The notes beneath the pieces were generated by a model. That model saw nothing but the letters and a program-made list of their open reading frames with translations, was not told the DNA's origin and made no database searches. Shown here piece after piece: positions 44,706 through 54,051 of a DNA stretch of 64,000 nucleotides; position 1 is the stretch's first letter, and every line of letters begins with the position of its first letter. Source of the DNA: Chryseobacterium cucumeris (GTDB taxonomy: Bacteria > Bacteroidota > Bacteroidia > Flavobacteriales > Weeksellaceae); contig NZ_CP068760.1 in assembly GCF_016775705.1 (NCBI RefSeq), positions 3,348,001-3,412,000 of the forward strand, written 5' to 3'. The position numbers and the translations under genes are program-made.

Positions 44706-45830
44706 TCAGGATAAAAAGCTTAGTAAAAAACCTAATAGTGCTCCTCCGATAACTAAAAAAGCACTGTTTAGTTTTTTAAATCCGAATACAACAGCTATAC
44801 TTATACAGGCGATAAGAGTTGTTTTCCAGTCGGTAATGCTGTCAATTCCCATAGTGATGCATACAGACAGAATGAGAGCTACAGAAGCCACATTTACACC
44901 GTTAAGAAAAGATGAAAATGTTGCAGAATTTCTCATTTTATTTATGAAAGGACCAGACAACGCAACAAATATAAAAGAAGGAAGGAATATGGCTAAAGTA
45001 GATACCAAAGCTCCCGAAAGTCCATTGATCTGGTATCCGATAAATGTCACTGAAGAAAACACAGGCCCCGGAGTAAACTGGCCTACGGCGACTGCATCTA
45101 TAAGTTCCTGACGGGTAATAATCCCTCTTGAAACAAGTTCTGTATCCAGAAAAGCGAATAAAACATATCCACTGCCATATAATATGGCTCCGATTTTCAG
45201 AAAGATCCAGAATAATTTTAAATTGAGCAGAGAAGATGTGTTAGACAGTAAAAACTGAAGTGGACTAATAAAAATAAAATTGTTCAGCTTTTTATTTCTT
45301 TGATACTCTATTATCAATATTAAAAATCCGGCTCCGAACATTAATACTATTTCATTGATTTTTAATAAAGAACATAGGAGAACAATTCCTCCCACAGCCA
45401 CTAATGGGAAAGTTTTTACTGATTTTTTTGCCAGTGGGAATACAGCACCTATTATAATCGCTATAATGGCAGGCTTTATTCCATAAATAAAAGGAGATAC
45501 TTCGGGAAGCCGGCCATATTCTTTGTATAGCCATGCAAAAATACCGGTAATAATAACCGCAGGAAATATAAAACAAAGCCCGGCAACTATAAGTCCTTTC
45601 CAGCCTGCTCTTTCACGCCCTATATGGATTGCCATTTCAGTACTGTTAGGACCGGGAATGAGATTGGTAGCTCCAATAAGATCCAGAAATTCCTGATCTG
45701 TCAGCCACTTTTTTTCAGCTACCACTTCTTTTTGCATCATTGCAATATGGGCTGCCGGGCCTCCAAATCCAATGATTCCCAGCTTCAGAAATAATTTGGC
45801 AAGGGCTTTTAAGTCATTATTATTGTTCAC
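44706..45830 (-). CDS. chrA: Chromate transporter (CHR family, ChrA-like)
   Basis: A 374-residue integral membrane protein with two homologous CHR halves. The first opens with LFLKLGIIGFGGPAAHIAMMQKEVV and contains NLIPGPNSTEMAIHIGRERAG; the second repeats it as FLKIGAILYGSGYVLFAF and AVGQFTPGPVFSSVTFIGYQ. The PGP motif in each half is the family hallmark. Such proteins export chromate using the membrane potential; in organisms without chromate stress they may carry sulfate-like anions. Single gene, no chromate regulator beside it. Confidence 0.93.
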   Translation of the reverse strand: MNNNNDLKALAKLFLKLGIIGFGGPAAHIAMMQKEVVAEKKWLTDQEFLDLIGATNLIPGPNSTEMAIHIGRERAGWKGLIVAGLCFIFPAVIITGIFAWLYKEYGRLPEVSPFIYGIKPAIIAIIIGAVFPLAKKSVKTFPLVAVGGIVLLCSLLKINEIVLMFGAGFLILIIEYQRNKKLNNFIFISPLQFLLSNTSSLLNLKLFWIFLKIGAILYGSGYVLFAFLDTELVSRGIITRQELIDAVAVGQFTPGPVFSSVTFIGYQINGLSGALVSTLAIFLPSFIFVALSGPFINKMRNSATFSSFLNGVNVASVALILSVCITMGIDSITDWKTTLIACISIAVVFGFKKLNSAFLVIGGALLGFLLSFLS

Positions 45831-46108
45831 TTTAAACGATTTGTTTTACAAGAACCATTTATTAAAAATTGATTTGATAAAAGTAAAAAACTATAGGATA
45901 TATTTTAATATCTGCATGATCATTTTTACATTAATTTTGAAAAGTATGGGCTTTAATAGCAGACTATAAGGTCAGGCCGCTTAAGGATTTAAAGCTGTTT
46001 GATTGAATTTTAATGTGATTACAGCGATTTTTCTTAAAATAATTTTAAAATTAGCATATTTATAAAAATTAACTTAATTATTTCAGACTGTTTTCTTACA
46101 TTTATTCA

Positions 46109-46909
46109 ATGAATTTTGAGAGAGTAGGACTTGTTTTATCAGGAGGCGGTACCAAAGGAATCGCTCATGCAGGAGTATTAAAATTCTTACAGGAAAAAGG
46201 TATTGAGATAGATATTCTTTCCTGCTGCAGCGCAGGATCTATTGTAGGATGTCTTCATGCTGTCGGAAAAACTCCGGAAGAAATCCTGGAATTCTTCAAT
46301 TCTGTCTATTTTTTCAATTGGAAACACTTTACGTTCAATCAGCCGGGACTGGTTTCTTCAGTGATCTTCAGAAACTACCTGAAACCTATTTTCCACGAAA
46401 TGAAATTAGGTGATCTTGATATTGAAGTGAAAATCGTAGCTACAGAGTTGGTTGCAGGTACCCAGAAAATTTTTGATAAAGATTTTGAAATTGTTGATGC
46501 CATTATTGCCTCTTGCTCCATTCCGGGAATCACCACTCCTTACATCATTGGAGATGAAATGTATTGTGACGGAGGAGTACTGAATAACTTCCCCGCAGAT
46601 ATCATCAGGGAAGACTGTGATAAGCTGATCGGTGTATTTGTATCTCCGCCCAATGAAGCAAAGATCAAGGATCTGAACTCTATTAAAGCAATCGTTTCCC
46701 GCTCTTATGACCTTCTGTCCTACAGAATCGAAAAAATAAAATTTGATTACTGTGACTGGTTCATTTCTTCCCAGAAACTATCGTCTTACGGGACTTTTGA
46801 ACGAAGAAAAGACAGGTTGGAAGAGATTTTCAATATCGGTTACAAAGCAGCAAAAGATAGCTACGAAGAAAGTAGTTTTTTTACGGAATTAAGACAATCC
46901 GGAACATAA
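46109..46909 (+). CDS. Patatin-like phospholipase family protein
   Basis: A 266-residue cytosolic or periplasm-facing lipase-like protein. The oxyanion motif is GGGTKG (12-17) and the catalytic dyad is Ser41 with Asp154 in DGGVLNN. The nucleophile elbow reads CCSAGS: the first glycine of G-x-S-x-G is a cysteine (Cys39), which is unusual, although a conserved Gly43 follows. No signal peptide. Patatins deacylate phospholipids. A terminator follows. Activity is likely but the altered elbow is a caution. Confidence 0.85.
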   Translation: MNFERVGLVLSGGGTKGIAHAGVLKFLQEKGIEIDILSCCSAGSIVGCLHAVGKTPEEILEFFNSVYFFNWKHFTFNQPGLVSSVIFRNYLKPIFHEMKLGDLDIEVKIVATELVAGTQKIFDKDFEIVDAIIASCSIPGITTPYIIGDEMYCDGGVLNNFPADIIREDCDKLIGVFVSPPNEAKIKDLNSIKAIVSRSYDLLSYRIEKIKFDYCDWFISSQKLSSYGTFERRKDRLEEIFNIGYKAAKDSYEESSFFTELRQSGT

Positions 46910-46911
46910 AA

Positions 46912-46938
46912 AAATCCTGTATCATACAGGATTTTTAT
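46912..46938 (+). terminator. Terminator of the patatin gene
   Basis: AAATCCTGTA / TACAGGATTT, TCA loop, T-run. Confidence 0.85.
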
Positions 46939-47029
46939 TTTATAAAAGCTTAAAACGGTTTTGAGTTCTTAAAGAGAAGTTATAGAAAGACGATAACAAC
47001 TTCCAGCTTCTCACCTCCATCTTCCAGCT

Positions 47030-47467
47030 TTAATTCTTCACTACATAGCCATCCTGGCGAACAATTTCACGATCATTCGCATCATTTACAACCAACGTAT
47101 AAGGTGCTTTTTTGGGAGAATCTGTAAGGTAATTTCTCCAGATCTGATAGCTGTGTCCTTCATTGCTGAATTCGATATAATAATTTCCTCCTGTACCGTC
47201 AGGAATCAGTTCACCATCGCTGATGATCATGCTTGGCTTAGCGGTGATCTTTGAATTGGCATTCCAGGACTGGTAAAGGTATTTTCCATTCGGTTGTTTG
47301 TCGATTCTGATCTTGAACTTTTTGGTTTTAATAATAACAGTCTTCGGTACCTGCTGAAGGGCAGAAGAAGTTATAAAACCATCTGTCTTCGGAGCGGGAA
47401 CTTCTTTAGCCTGAACAAAAGAAAACTGGGCTAAACAGAAAGTCCCTAATAAAATATGCTTTATCAT
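47030..47467 (-). CDS. Small secreted protein of unknown function
   Basis: A 145-residue protein with a Sec signal peptide (MIKHILLGTFCLAQFSFVQA, cleavage about 20). The mature part is mostly beta: KTVIIKTKKFKIRIDKQ, GKYLYQSWNANSKI, GGNYYIEFSNEGHSYQIW, PYTLVVNDANDREIV. I do not recognise a family. It is periplasmic or surface-located and stands alone. Confidence 0.65.
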   Translation of the reverse strand: MIKHILLGTFCLAQFSFVQAKEVPAPKTDGFITSSALQQVPKTVIIKTKKFKIRIDKQPNGKYLYQSWNANSKITAKPSMIISDGELIPDGTGGNYYIEFSNEGHSYQIWRNYLTDSPKKAPYTLVVNDANDREIVRQDGYVVKN

Positions 47468-47619
47468 ATTGAGTGGTTATTGGTTAACATTTCAGATTCT
47501 ATCAAATATAAAGCCATATTTCAGCTGAATGTTCTTTTTAGGAACAAGTGCGTAAAGTTTATTACAATGATTTTTTAATTATAATAAATTTGTATGAACT
47601 AAAAATAGATTAAAAATAA

Positions 47620-48105
47620 TTATTTAAATATTTCTTTGAACTCATCTGTGTAAGATAACTTTTCATAACCTAAGTGCTTAAAATTTCCTTGAATGTAATT
47701 TTTTACCTGAAAATAATTTTTATGATAGAATTGCGATATTTTTACAACTTTATTTCCATCTTTATACAAATAAAGGTATTCATAAGTTCCTCCTTTACCT
47801 GTCAAATAGCTAAATTTCCAACCTTCAATTTCAGAAATTTTATAAGTTTTAGTTAAAAGTCCAAAAAACCTTTTAGCAACAATATCATTTTTGTTAATTG
47901 TTATACTGATACATTTTGTTCTTACTTCTCCAAAGAGTACTACGAAAGAAAAAATAAGTATGCTTGGGATAAATATTCTTGGAAATAATGGGGTATTATA
48001 ATTTTCTGTAATAAATATCCCGGGGATAATTGATATAATAATATATAAACAGGCAATCAACAATAAAGCTGGTAAAAAAGCTTTAAAAGTAAATTTTGTA
48101 TTCAT
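47620..48105 (-). CDS. Membrane protein with PH-like soluble part, unknown function
   Basis: A 161-residue protein with two N-terminal membrane helices (about 9-31 and 40-60) followed by a soluble region that reads like a bacterial pleckstrin-homology-type sheet: KCISITINKNDIVAKRFFGLL, KISEIEGWKFSYL, TYEYLYLYKDGNKVVKIS and a closing helix NYFQVKNYIQGNFKHLG. The resemblance to bPH domains is by pattern only. It ends 23 bases after the ABC ATPase on the same strand... read in gene order it lies downstream of that gene and may be co-transcribed. Confidence 0.6.
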   Translation of the reverse strand: MNTKFTFKAFLPALLLIACLYIIISIIPGIFITENYNTPLFPRIFIPSILIFSFVVLFGEVRTKCISITINKNDIVAKRFFGLLTKTYKISEIEGWKFSYLTGKGGTYEYLYLYKDGNKVVKISQFYHKNYFQVKNYIQGNFKHLGYEKLSYTDEFKEIFK

Positions 48106-48128
48106 AATTACAAAATAGACCTCCTAAT

Positions 48129-48848
48129 TTAATGTTCAGGTTTAATCTCAAAATTCTGTGTATAACTTGCAAAAGCATCTTCCAGGCTTTCAAATTTACC
48201 TTTGAATTCATCAATAGGGCAGTCCTGAAGAATATTTCCTTTATGGATAAGAATAACTCTTGAACAAAGAGCTTCCACTTCCTGCATGATGTGAGTAGAT
48301 AGTAAAACAGTCTTTTGCTGTCCGATCTGTTTCACCACATTACGGATTTCAATAATCTGATTGGGATCCAGACCATTGGTAGGTTCATCCAGAATCAGCA
48401 GATCCGGCTGATGAATGATAGCTTGTGCCAATCCTACACGTTGCTTGTATCCCTTAGACAACTGTCCGATTTTTTTTGATTTTTCCGGAGTAATTCCTAC
48501 GAGTTCAATCACTTCATCTACTCTGGATTTGGAAATTTTGTGGATGTTGGCTACAAACTGAAGATATTCTTTCACATACATCTCCAGATACAGCGGATTA
48601 TTCTCAGGAAGAAAACCGATTTTCTTTTTGCTTTCAATCTCATGGTCTGAGATATTCATTCCATTAAAAATAATTTCACCCTGATCAATTTTCAGAGCCC
48701 CCACAATAGATTTCATCAGGGTAGATTTTCCGGCACCGTTCGGACCAAGAAGACCGATGATTTCATTTTTATCAATAGAAATGTTGATGTTGTCAAGAGC
48801 AGTCTGTTCACCAAATTTTTTGGTTAAATTGATTATCTGAAGCGGCAT
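48129..48848 (-). CDS. gldA: ABC transporter ATP-binding protein, GldA-like
   Basis: A 239-residue ATPase. Walker A is GPNGAGKST, the signature motif is QLSKGYKQRVGLAQA and Walker B is LLILDEPTNGLDPNQ, followed by STHIMQEVEA. The segment FLPENNPLYLEMYVKEYLQFVA and the ending IRNVVKQIGQQKTVLLSTHI resemble GldA, the ATPase of the gliding-associated GldAFG transporter. The permease genes gldF/gldG are not here. A plain NatA/CcmA-type ATPase is the alternative. The -7 box TATTTTTG lies 20 bases upstream. Confidence 0.7.
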   Translation of the reverse strand: MPLQIINLTKKFGEQTALDNINISIDKNEIIGLLGPNGAGKSTLMKSIVGALKIDQGEIIFNGMNISDHEIESKKKIGFLPENNPLYLEMYVKEYLQFVANIHKISKSRVDEVIELVGITPEKSKKIGQLSKGYKQRVGLAQAIIHQPDLLILDEPTNGLDPNQIIEIRNVVKQIGQQKTVLLSTHIMQEVEALCSRVILIHKGNILQDCPIDEFKGKFESLEDAFASYTQNFEIKPEH

Positions 48849-48867
48849 AAATTGTAATGTCTTTCTG

Positions 48868-48875
48868 CAAAAATA
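48868..48875 (-). promoter_or_regulatory. -7 element of the ABC ATPase gene
   Basis: TATTTTTG on the minus strand, 19 bases before the ATG; no evident -33 box. Confidence 0.45.
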
Positions 48876-48883
48876 AAATAAAA

Positions 48884-48907
48884 AAACTCATCCGATAGAA
48901 TGAGTTT
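48884..48907 (-). terminator. Terminator of the 48929-49489 gene
   Basis: AAACTCAT / ATGAGTTT stem with T-rich tail on the minus strand. Confidence 0.7.
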
Positions 48908-48928
48908 AGCAATATTTATAAAATATAA

Positions 48929-49489
48929 TTATTTTCTTGATTTTTTCTTGGCTCCGCCAGATGCCGGAGTTGCTGTAGAAGCAGTGTTGGTGGCTCCTTT
49001 TACTGCTGAAGGGTTTATACCGGAAGGTTTGTCATACATGGCATACTTTCCATTCGTTCTTCCAAAAATTTTCTCCACCTGTTTTTGGGTTAAAAACTGT
49101 GATTTTCCAATGTATTTCCGGTTCTTGTTGATCACCTGAATAAACTGCATGGTCTGCTGCCCATAGTTTTTTTCATAATGAAGCTCTATGATATCATTAG
49201 GCAGTTCCAATATAATATTTTCTTCTGGAGTGGAAATAAAACCATCCATAATCAGTTTATAGAGCCCGGCAACATCTCCATTAAGGTTCTGGAATGAAAA
49301 AGACCGGATTGTATTCAGGTTGCTGGTGTTCAGATCCTGGTAGTTCACTGTAAATTTATCTTCCTTTTTATATAGACCAACGGAATTATCTTTACCAATT
49401 TCCACCAAACTTTCATTTTTCAACACTTTGATCTGTGAGAAAACTGAAATACCGAACATACATGTAATAAGTAGAATTATTTTTCTCAT
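48929..49489 (-). CDS. Secreted protein of unknown function
   Basis: A 186-residue protein with a signal peptide (MRKIILLITCMFGISVFSQ). The mature part has short beta segments (IKVLKNESLVEIGKD, EDKFTVNYQDL) and a long KNYGQQTMQFIQVINKNRKYIGK region, then a low-complexity tail rich in Ala, Thr and Ser ending in KKKSRK. No family recognised. It is separated from the ABC ATPase by a terminator, so they are independent. Confidence 0.6.
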   Translation of the reverse strand: MRKIILLITCMFGISVFSQIKVLKNESLVEIGKDNSVGLYKKEDKFTVNYQDLNTSNLNTIRSFSFQNLNGDVAGLYKLIMDGFISTPEENIILELPNDIIELHYEKNYGQQTMQFIQVINKNRKYIGKSQFLTQKQVEKIFGRTNGKYAMYDKPSGINPSAVKGATNTASTATPASGGAKKKSRK

Positions 49490-49834
49490 GGAATGAATTT
49501 TAATGTTTTATAACTTGGTGCACATAAATTTACTCATAAAAAAGCTAAAAAGCAATTTTAATTCGTTAAAGCAAAAGTAACATTTTTTTTTAATACTTAT
49601 AAGAGATCATCTGCTGATGTTATGGGCTCCATTGTTTATGTAAAGAGTTGTGATTCATAGGGTTTTAATCTCTTTTGTGACAGTGCTGTTATTTTTGTAT
49701 ATGCCAGGTTTATAATTCAAATCTGGTGTAAGGTGTTGAGAAACAGAGTGAAATTTACTCAGGTGTTATGAAATTAAAAATTTATTAAAAATAAATGTTA
49801 AAAATGAGGTTTTGTGAATAATCAATAAAAAATA
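49490..49834. other. AT-rich spacer, no gene seen
   Basis: A 345-base gap. A possible minus-strand -7 box TACTTTTG lies at 49572-49579 for the secreted-protein gene. Nothing else is recognisable; the end near 49770-49834 is very AT-rich. Confidence 0.5.
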
Positions 49835-50872
49835 TTAATGAGAAGCTATAGCTGTAAGAATCACATTCTTTATTGCAGCCTCTTTGAAACTCCAGTATTC
49901 ACGGTTTTCAGGCATCTGATTCTCAAGAATAATGAGGGTAGTATCAGTGGAAGGAAAATAAGCGTTAAGGCAAGTGAAACCATCACCAAGACCTGTGACT
50001 GCAAAATAATCCAGTCCTGCCTCTCTGATAAATCTTACATTATACCCGAATCCCATACTTTCTTTTCCGAACACATTATGCTGGGAAGTGGTAGAAGGTG
50101 TCAGCATCAGCTTTTGAAATTCAGGAGAGAGAAGTTTTCCTTTAAATAAAGCCTGATCCCATTTTGCAAGATCCTGCACCGTAGAAATGACGCCTGCAGC
50201 AGGAGCAATATCATCATTCAAAAAGGACTCTTTTACTTTTACAAACTGATTGTTTTCATTCATATAACCTGCAACCAGAGATTGATTATTCTTTGTATTG
50301 TAAACAAAAGTCTGATCCATTTTCAACCTTTTAAAAAGAGAACCGGCAAGTTCAGTAAAGCTTTTTCCTGTTGTATTTTTAAGGATTTCCCCCAGCATGA
50401 TATAAGAAAGGTTGCCATATTTGAACTGGGTACCGGCTTTGAAAGCTGCAGGTTTTTCAAGATTGCTAATCCCGTGGGTATGGTTCAGAAGATGGTGTAC
50501 TGTAACTGTGTCGGCCCAGGTTTGGGTAAGAGAAGGAAGGTATTTTCTGATAGGAGTATGAAGATTCAGCTTTCCCTGTTCGGCGGCCTGTAAAACCAAT
50601 ACTGCGGTAACCTGCTTAGAATTGGACATGATTTCAAACTGATCTCCTGTTTTCAAAAGAATTTTTTTATCAAAATCTTTGTAGCCATTGGATTTCAGAT
50701 AGTGTACTTTTCCTTTCTGAGCCACCAAAACGACGCCATTGAAAGCTATCGGGTTGGGAGACGTTATAATACTGTCGATTTTATGAGTGTAAGCGTCTTG
50801 TTTCTGAGCTGCTGCGGCAACAGATAACAACGTAGAAAATACACTGGTGAAAAATAATTGTGTTTTGGTCAT
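49835..50872 (-). CDS. Serine hydrolase of the class C beta-lactamase/PBP4 family
   Basis: A 345-residue exported protein with a signal peptide (to about AAAAQ, residue 23). The SxxK motif is S83-N-S-K86 and the second motif Y152-G-N154; the third, usually HxG or KTG, appears as VTGLGDGF. YLKSNGYKDFDKK is a typical preceding strand. The family includes beta-lactamases, D-aminopeptidases and esterases; without the KTG motif an esterase or peptidase is more likely than a beta-lactamase. Single gene. Confidence 0.88.
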   Translation of the reverse strand: MTKTQLFFTSVFSTLLSVAAAAQKQDAYTHKIDSIITSPNPIAFNGVVLVAQKGKVHYLKSNGYKDFDKKILLKTGDQFEIMSNSKQVTAVLVLQAAEQGKLNLHTPIRKYLPSLTQTWADTVTVHHLLNHTHGISNLEKPAAFKAGTQFKYGNLSYIMLGEILKNTTGKSFTELAGSLFKRLKMDQTFVYNTKNNQSLVAGYMNENNQFVKVKESFLNDDIAPAAGVISTVQDLAKWDQALFKGKLLSPEFQKLMLTPSTTSQHNVFGKESMGFGYNVRFIREAGLDYFAVTGLGDGFTCLNAYFPSTDTTLIILENQMPENREYWSFKEAAIKNVILTAIASH

Positions 50873-51142
50873 TACTTATTTTTTTGCTAAAAATTGAGAT
50901 GTAAGAAAATTCTTATTGAATCTTTTGTAAATGGTTGTTTTTAAAGATTTGAGCTTCCAAATATATCTTTTTCCTTAGATTCTACAAGTAAATATTTGTC
51001 AATTAATATGAGTGAAAGCATAAACCAGTAAGATAAAAGTCTGTATTTTTAAAGTTGGTTTGAATTTATATGAGTAATAATACTCAAAAATGCTGATGAT
51101 ACTCTATCCGGAAATGTCAATAATCAACTAAATTTCTTTTTT

Positions 51143-51664
51143 ATGGAAAATACAGAGCATAAGCATGGAGCATCTTCTTCCATGGAAGTTGAAAAGCATT
51201 CAAAACGTTCTTCCTCTACAATGTACGGACAATTTGTATTGATGGCTGTAGTGATGTTTTGTGCGATGTATATCATTATGTATGCTATGATAGACAGCCT
51301 GAAGAATCTTATTTCGAACATTAATAATCTATATATGGCTTTGTTGATGACTTCAGCGATGCTTCTCATTGAATTGTGGGTGATGCGAAAGATGTATACC
51401 AACAAAGCAATAAATTGGACTATAGTGATCATTGCCGTAATATCAGGTATTTTTTCCTGGTTCGGAATCAGAGAACAGATGAATGTTGATGACAGACAGT
51501 TTGTCAAAAGTATGATTCCTCATCATGCAGCAGCTATTTTAATGTCACAAAAGGCTCATCTTACCGATCCGCAGCTGATTACCCTGCAGAAAAATATTCT
51601 TAAAACCCAATCCGAAGAAATCAAGCTGATGAAGCACAAACTCAGAGAATTTGAAAAAAGGTAG
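51143..51664 (+). CDS. DUF305 domain membrane protein
   Basis: A 173-residue protein. A histidine/charged N-terminus (KHGASSSMEVEKHSK) is followed by three membrane helices (about 30-50, 62-80 and 92-112) and then the DUF305 helices QFVKSMIPHHAAAILMSQKA and LKTQSEEIKLMKHKL. The SMIPHH motif is the family signature, with histidines and methionines that could bind copper, but metal binding here is inference. The gene is followed by a small lipoprotein gene on the same strand. Confidence 0.85.
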   Translation: MENTEHKHGASSSMEVEKHSKRSSSTMYGQFVLMAVVMFCAMYIIMYAMIDSLKNLISNINNLYMALLMTSAMLLIELWVMRKMYTNKAINWTIVIIAVISGIFSWFGIREQMNVDDRQFVKSMIPHHAAAILMSQKAHLTDPQLITLQKNILKTQSEEIKLMKHKLREFEKR

Positions 51665-51736
51665 GACAGGAATCTGAAATAACACGAATATAGATATACT
51701 GTTATTTAATCAGAATATTTTAATAATTTAGTTTCC

Positions 51737-52249
51737 ATGAAAATTAAAACTATTAGCCTTTCTATCATTTTTTTCACTATTATTTCCTGTAAAAAGGATA
51801 AAGAATATCCTAAATATGTTGAATTGGAATCGGGAAATGGAAGCTATTCACTTTTTATAAAAGATGGAAATTTTGAATTTTTAAAAACAGAATTTGTAAG
51901 CTATGATCATATGGTAACAGCTCCTTTTTCAGAAGGTAAATATAAGATATCAGGTGATGAACTGATTTTGAATAGTGATAAAGGAAAAAAATATATTTTC
52001 AAAATAGGGAATGATTCAGAACTGATTCCTGCAAAAATGGATTCCCTGAAAGATATGAAAGGATTGTATCCTGTTCAGATTCTTCATAACAATAAAATGC
52101 CGAAAGAAATGGGACGCCTGGATTCTTTAGGAAGAAAAAATGCGTTGTGGCTTTATTTTAATGAAAAAGGGAAGGTGATTAACCAGAGATTGTATAAAAA
52201 TGGAGAGCTGGTAAAAGATCATTACAAGTCGGATATTGTTATAAAATAA
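51737..52249 (+). CDS. Lipoprotein with MORN/YwqK-like C-terminus
   Basis: A 170-residue lipoprotein: MKIKTISLSIIFFTIISC, lipobox IISC with Cys18. The mature part has SYSLFIKDGNFEFLKTEF beta segments, and the end reads GRLDSLGRKNALWLYFNEKGKVINQRLYKNGELV, one or two repeats like those in YwqK toxin-antitoxin or MORN-type proteins. Function unknown. Same strand as the DUF305 gene, 72 bases apart. Confidence 0.65.
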   Translation: MKIKTISLSIIFFTIISCKKDKEYPKYVELESGNGSYSLFIKDGNFEFLKTEFVSYDHMVTAPFSEGKYKISGDELILNSDKGKKYIFKIGNDSELIPAKMDSLKDMKGLYPVQILHNNKMPKEMGRLDSLGRKNALWLYFNEKGKVINQRLYKNGELVKDHYKSDIVIK

Positions 52250-52334
52250 AGAATAAGCAAGAGACCTGGAAATAAACAGTATGCAATTTTATCACAGATA
52301 AAATCCTTGCGCCTTATAGCAGTCTTCTTAATAG

Positions 52335-52407
52335 AACTTTGCGTCTTTGCGTTTTCCAATTATACCTTTCTTATTTGTGTGTTTTTGAAAACGAAAAACG
52401 CAAAGTT
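52335..52407. repeat. Inverted repeat with ACTTTGCGT arms
   Basis: AACTTTGCGT (52335-52344) and ACGCAAAGTT (52398-52407) are perfect 10-base arms, with GTTTTC (52351-52356) and GAAAAC (52386-52391) inside. It fills part of the 328-base gap between the lipoprotein and susD and resembles a dispersed repeat seen widely in this genus, though a second copy is not in the window. Confidence 0.5.
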
Positions 52408-52507
52408 TTTTTAATTCCATAAATAATTTTAAGGTGAAAGAAGATCAAAGGTTTTTAGCAAATGAAAGTCAAAAATATATCAGCACCTTACCTTAGTCAA
52501 TAAAAAA

Positions 52508-52535
52508 AGGCGCCACTTACAAGTAAATGGCACCT
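52508..52535 (-). terminator. Terminator of the susCD operon
   Basis: AGGTGCCATTTAC / GTAAGTGGCGCCT stem (one mismatch) with T-run on the minus strand, 43 bases past the susD stop. Confidence 0.85.
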
Positions 52536-52577
52536 CGTTACTGAATATATTTGAATGTAAAATTGTTTTTGGTTTAT

Positions 52578-54041
52578 CTACTCATTCTGCTTGATTTGTG
52601 GGTTATTATTAATCTCTTTATTAGGAATCTGGAAGCTGAATTTATCAGGAGTCAGGTTGAATCTTCCAAAAGTATGATTCGTTCCTGTGTATACCCTTTC
52701 TAAAGGGGTGTTTAATCTTTTCATATCAAACCAGGCATAGCCTTCACCCCAAAGTTCTATTCTCTTTTGCAGGACAATTTCATTAATCAGCTCGCTGCCT
52801 GATTTCGTAGATAATGTGTAAGCCTGATCTCTTTTGGAGGTAATGTCAAATAATACCTGTCTTGCTTCGGCTTCTCTTCCTTGTCTGGCAAGAGCTTCCG
52901 CTTGTATATAATATAGTGAAGATGCTCTGATGTAAATATAATCTCCTTCAAAAAGCGTAGGATCCTTAAACTTCCAGCTTACGTAAGGCGGATAATTCTT
53001 CGTTTTTCCGTTGAATGTATATGCAGCATTCTGGTTTCCATTGAATACTTTTTTACGGTAATCCGTTGCCGGAATGGCTTCATAAAGACGCTTGTCAATC
53101 AGCTTACGGATCTGTGCGGCTCCGGCATATCCTTCATTCGTATTATCAAACATGGAGAAGAAAGAAGCATAATAATTTCCGATGCTCATTGTGGAAATGG
53201 TATTATGAAAACCCCATATTACCTCAGGATTATTGATATTGGAAAATCCGGTATTGGTATAATCATCCTCGGTCATCAGGGCAATTCCCTGCTTGCTTTC
53301 CTCAGCATATTTAGCCGCTTTGATATAATCTCCTGTTTCCAGAAATACTTCTGCGGCAATAGCTTTAGCAGTTCTTTCGTCTATCTGGGCTCTGGAAGGT
53401 CTGGTGTAAGTATCCAGAAGCGTTACAGATTCTTCTATATCTTTTTTGATTTGTGAATAGACCTCAGCAACTGTTGATCTCGGAAGTCCCTGACTTGGAT
53501 TAGCTGCGGTAAGAACCAATGGAAGGCCGGGCTCAGACTGATGTCCGTTATAATCATTGGCATAAAAACGCACCAGATAAAAGTAGGAATAAGCTCTTAA
53601 AGCGAGCAGCTGTCCTGCAATGGCTCTGTTTTTTGCATTGGCATTTTTATCCAGACCATCCAGCAGCTTGTTGATTACGAATATTCTTGCATAAAAAGTA
53701 GTCCATACAATCTCAGAAGCAATATTACTGGCATTGGTGGCTTCATAATTATAAAACATTCCTAAATGCTGGTTGGTAGACTGGATCACATCATTAGACA
53801 TCAGATCAGCACCTGCTTTAATTCCCATGATTCCGAAATCTGAGTGAACGGTGGTACCGCCTGCACCATTGCTTCGAAGATCAAGATAGATGCCACCCAG
53901 AATTTTTTCCGGACTGTTTGCATCGTTATTGAGCTGCTCCCCGGAAATATCCCCTTCCGGTAACGTATTGAGGTCATTGGCACAGCTGGTAGCCAAAAAA
54001 CTTAGGGTTACAGCTGTTATAAAGTATTGTATTGTGTTCAT
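52578..54041 (-). CDS. SusD/RagB family nutrient-binding outer-membrane lipoprotein
   Basis: A 487-residue lipoprotein (MNTIQYFITAVTLSFLATSC, Cys20 in LATSC) made of TPR-like helices, the SusD fold. NDLNTLPEGDISGEQL and the C-terminal REAEARQVLFDITSKRD with ELWGEGYAWFDMKRLN are standard SusD segments. It caps the SusC barrel and delivers ligand. It follows the SusC gene after 10 bases. With the Cys/Met-rich upstream ORF, a sulfur-containing ligand is suspected, but the binding site cannot be read. Confidence 0.93.
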   Translation of the reverse strand: MNTIQYFITAVTLSFLATSCANDLNTLPEGDISGEQLNNDANSPEKILGGIYLDLRSNGAGGTTVHSDFGIMGIKAGADLMSNDVIQSTNQHLGMFYNYEATNASNIASEIVWTTFYARIFVINKLLDGLDKNANAKNRAIAGQLLALRAYSYFYLVRFYANDYNGHQSEPGLPLVLTAANPSQGLPRSTVAEVYSQIKKDIEESVTLLDTYTRPSRAQIDERTAKAIAAEVFLETGDYIKAAKYAEESKQGIALMTEDDYTNTGFSNINNPEVIWGFHNTISTMSIGNYYASFFSMFDNTNEGYAGAAQIRKLIDKRLYEAIPATDYRKKVFNGNQNAAYTFNGKTKNYPPYVSWKFKDPTLFEGDYIYIRASSLYYIQAEALARQGREAEARQVLFDITSKRDQAYTLSTKSGSELINEIVLQKRIELWGEGYAWFDMKRLNTPLERVYTGTNHTFGRFNLTPDKFSFQIPNKEINNNPQIKQNE

Positions 54042-54051
54042 TCCTGTTCTT

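Noticed and set aside
44614..45111. 165-codon plus-strand ORF
   Set aside because: Opposite the chromate transporter gene and without recognisable features.
49835..50872. Beta-lactamase conferring resistance
   Set aside because: SxxK and YxN are present but the third motif is not KTG; a general serine hydrolase is the safer call.
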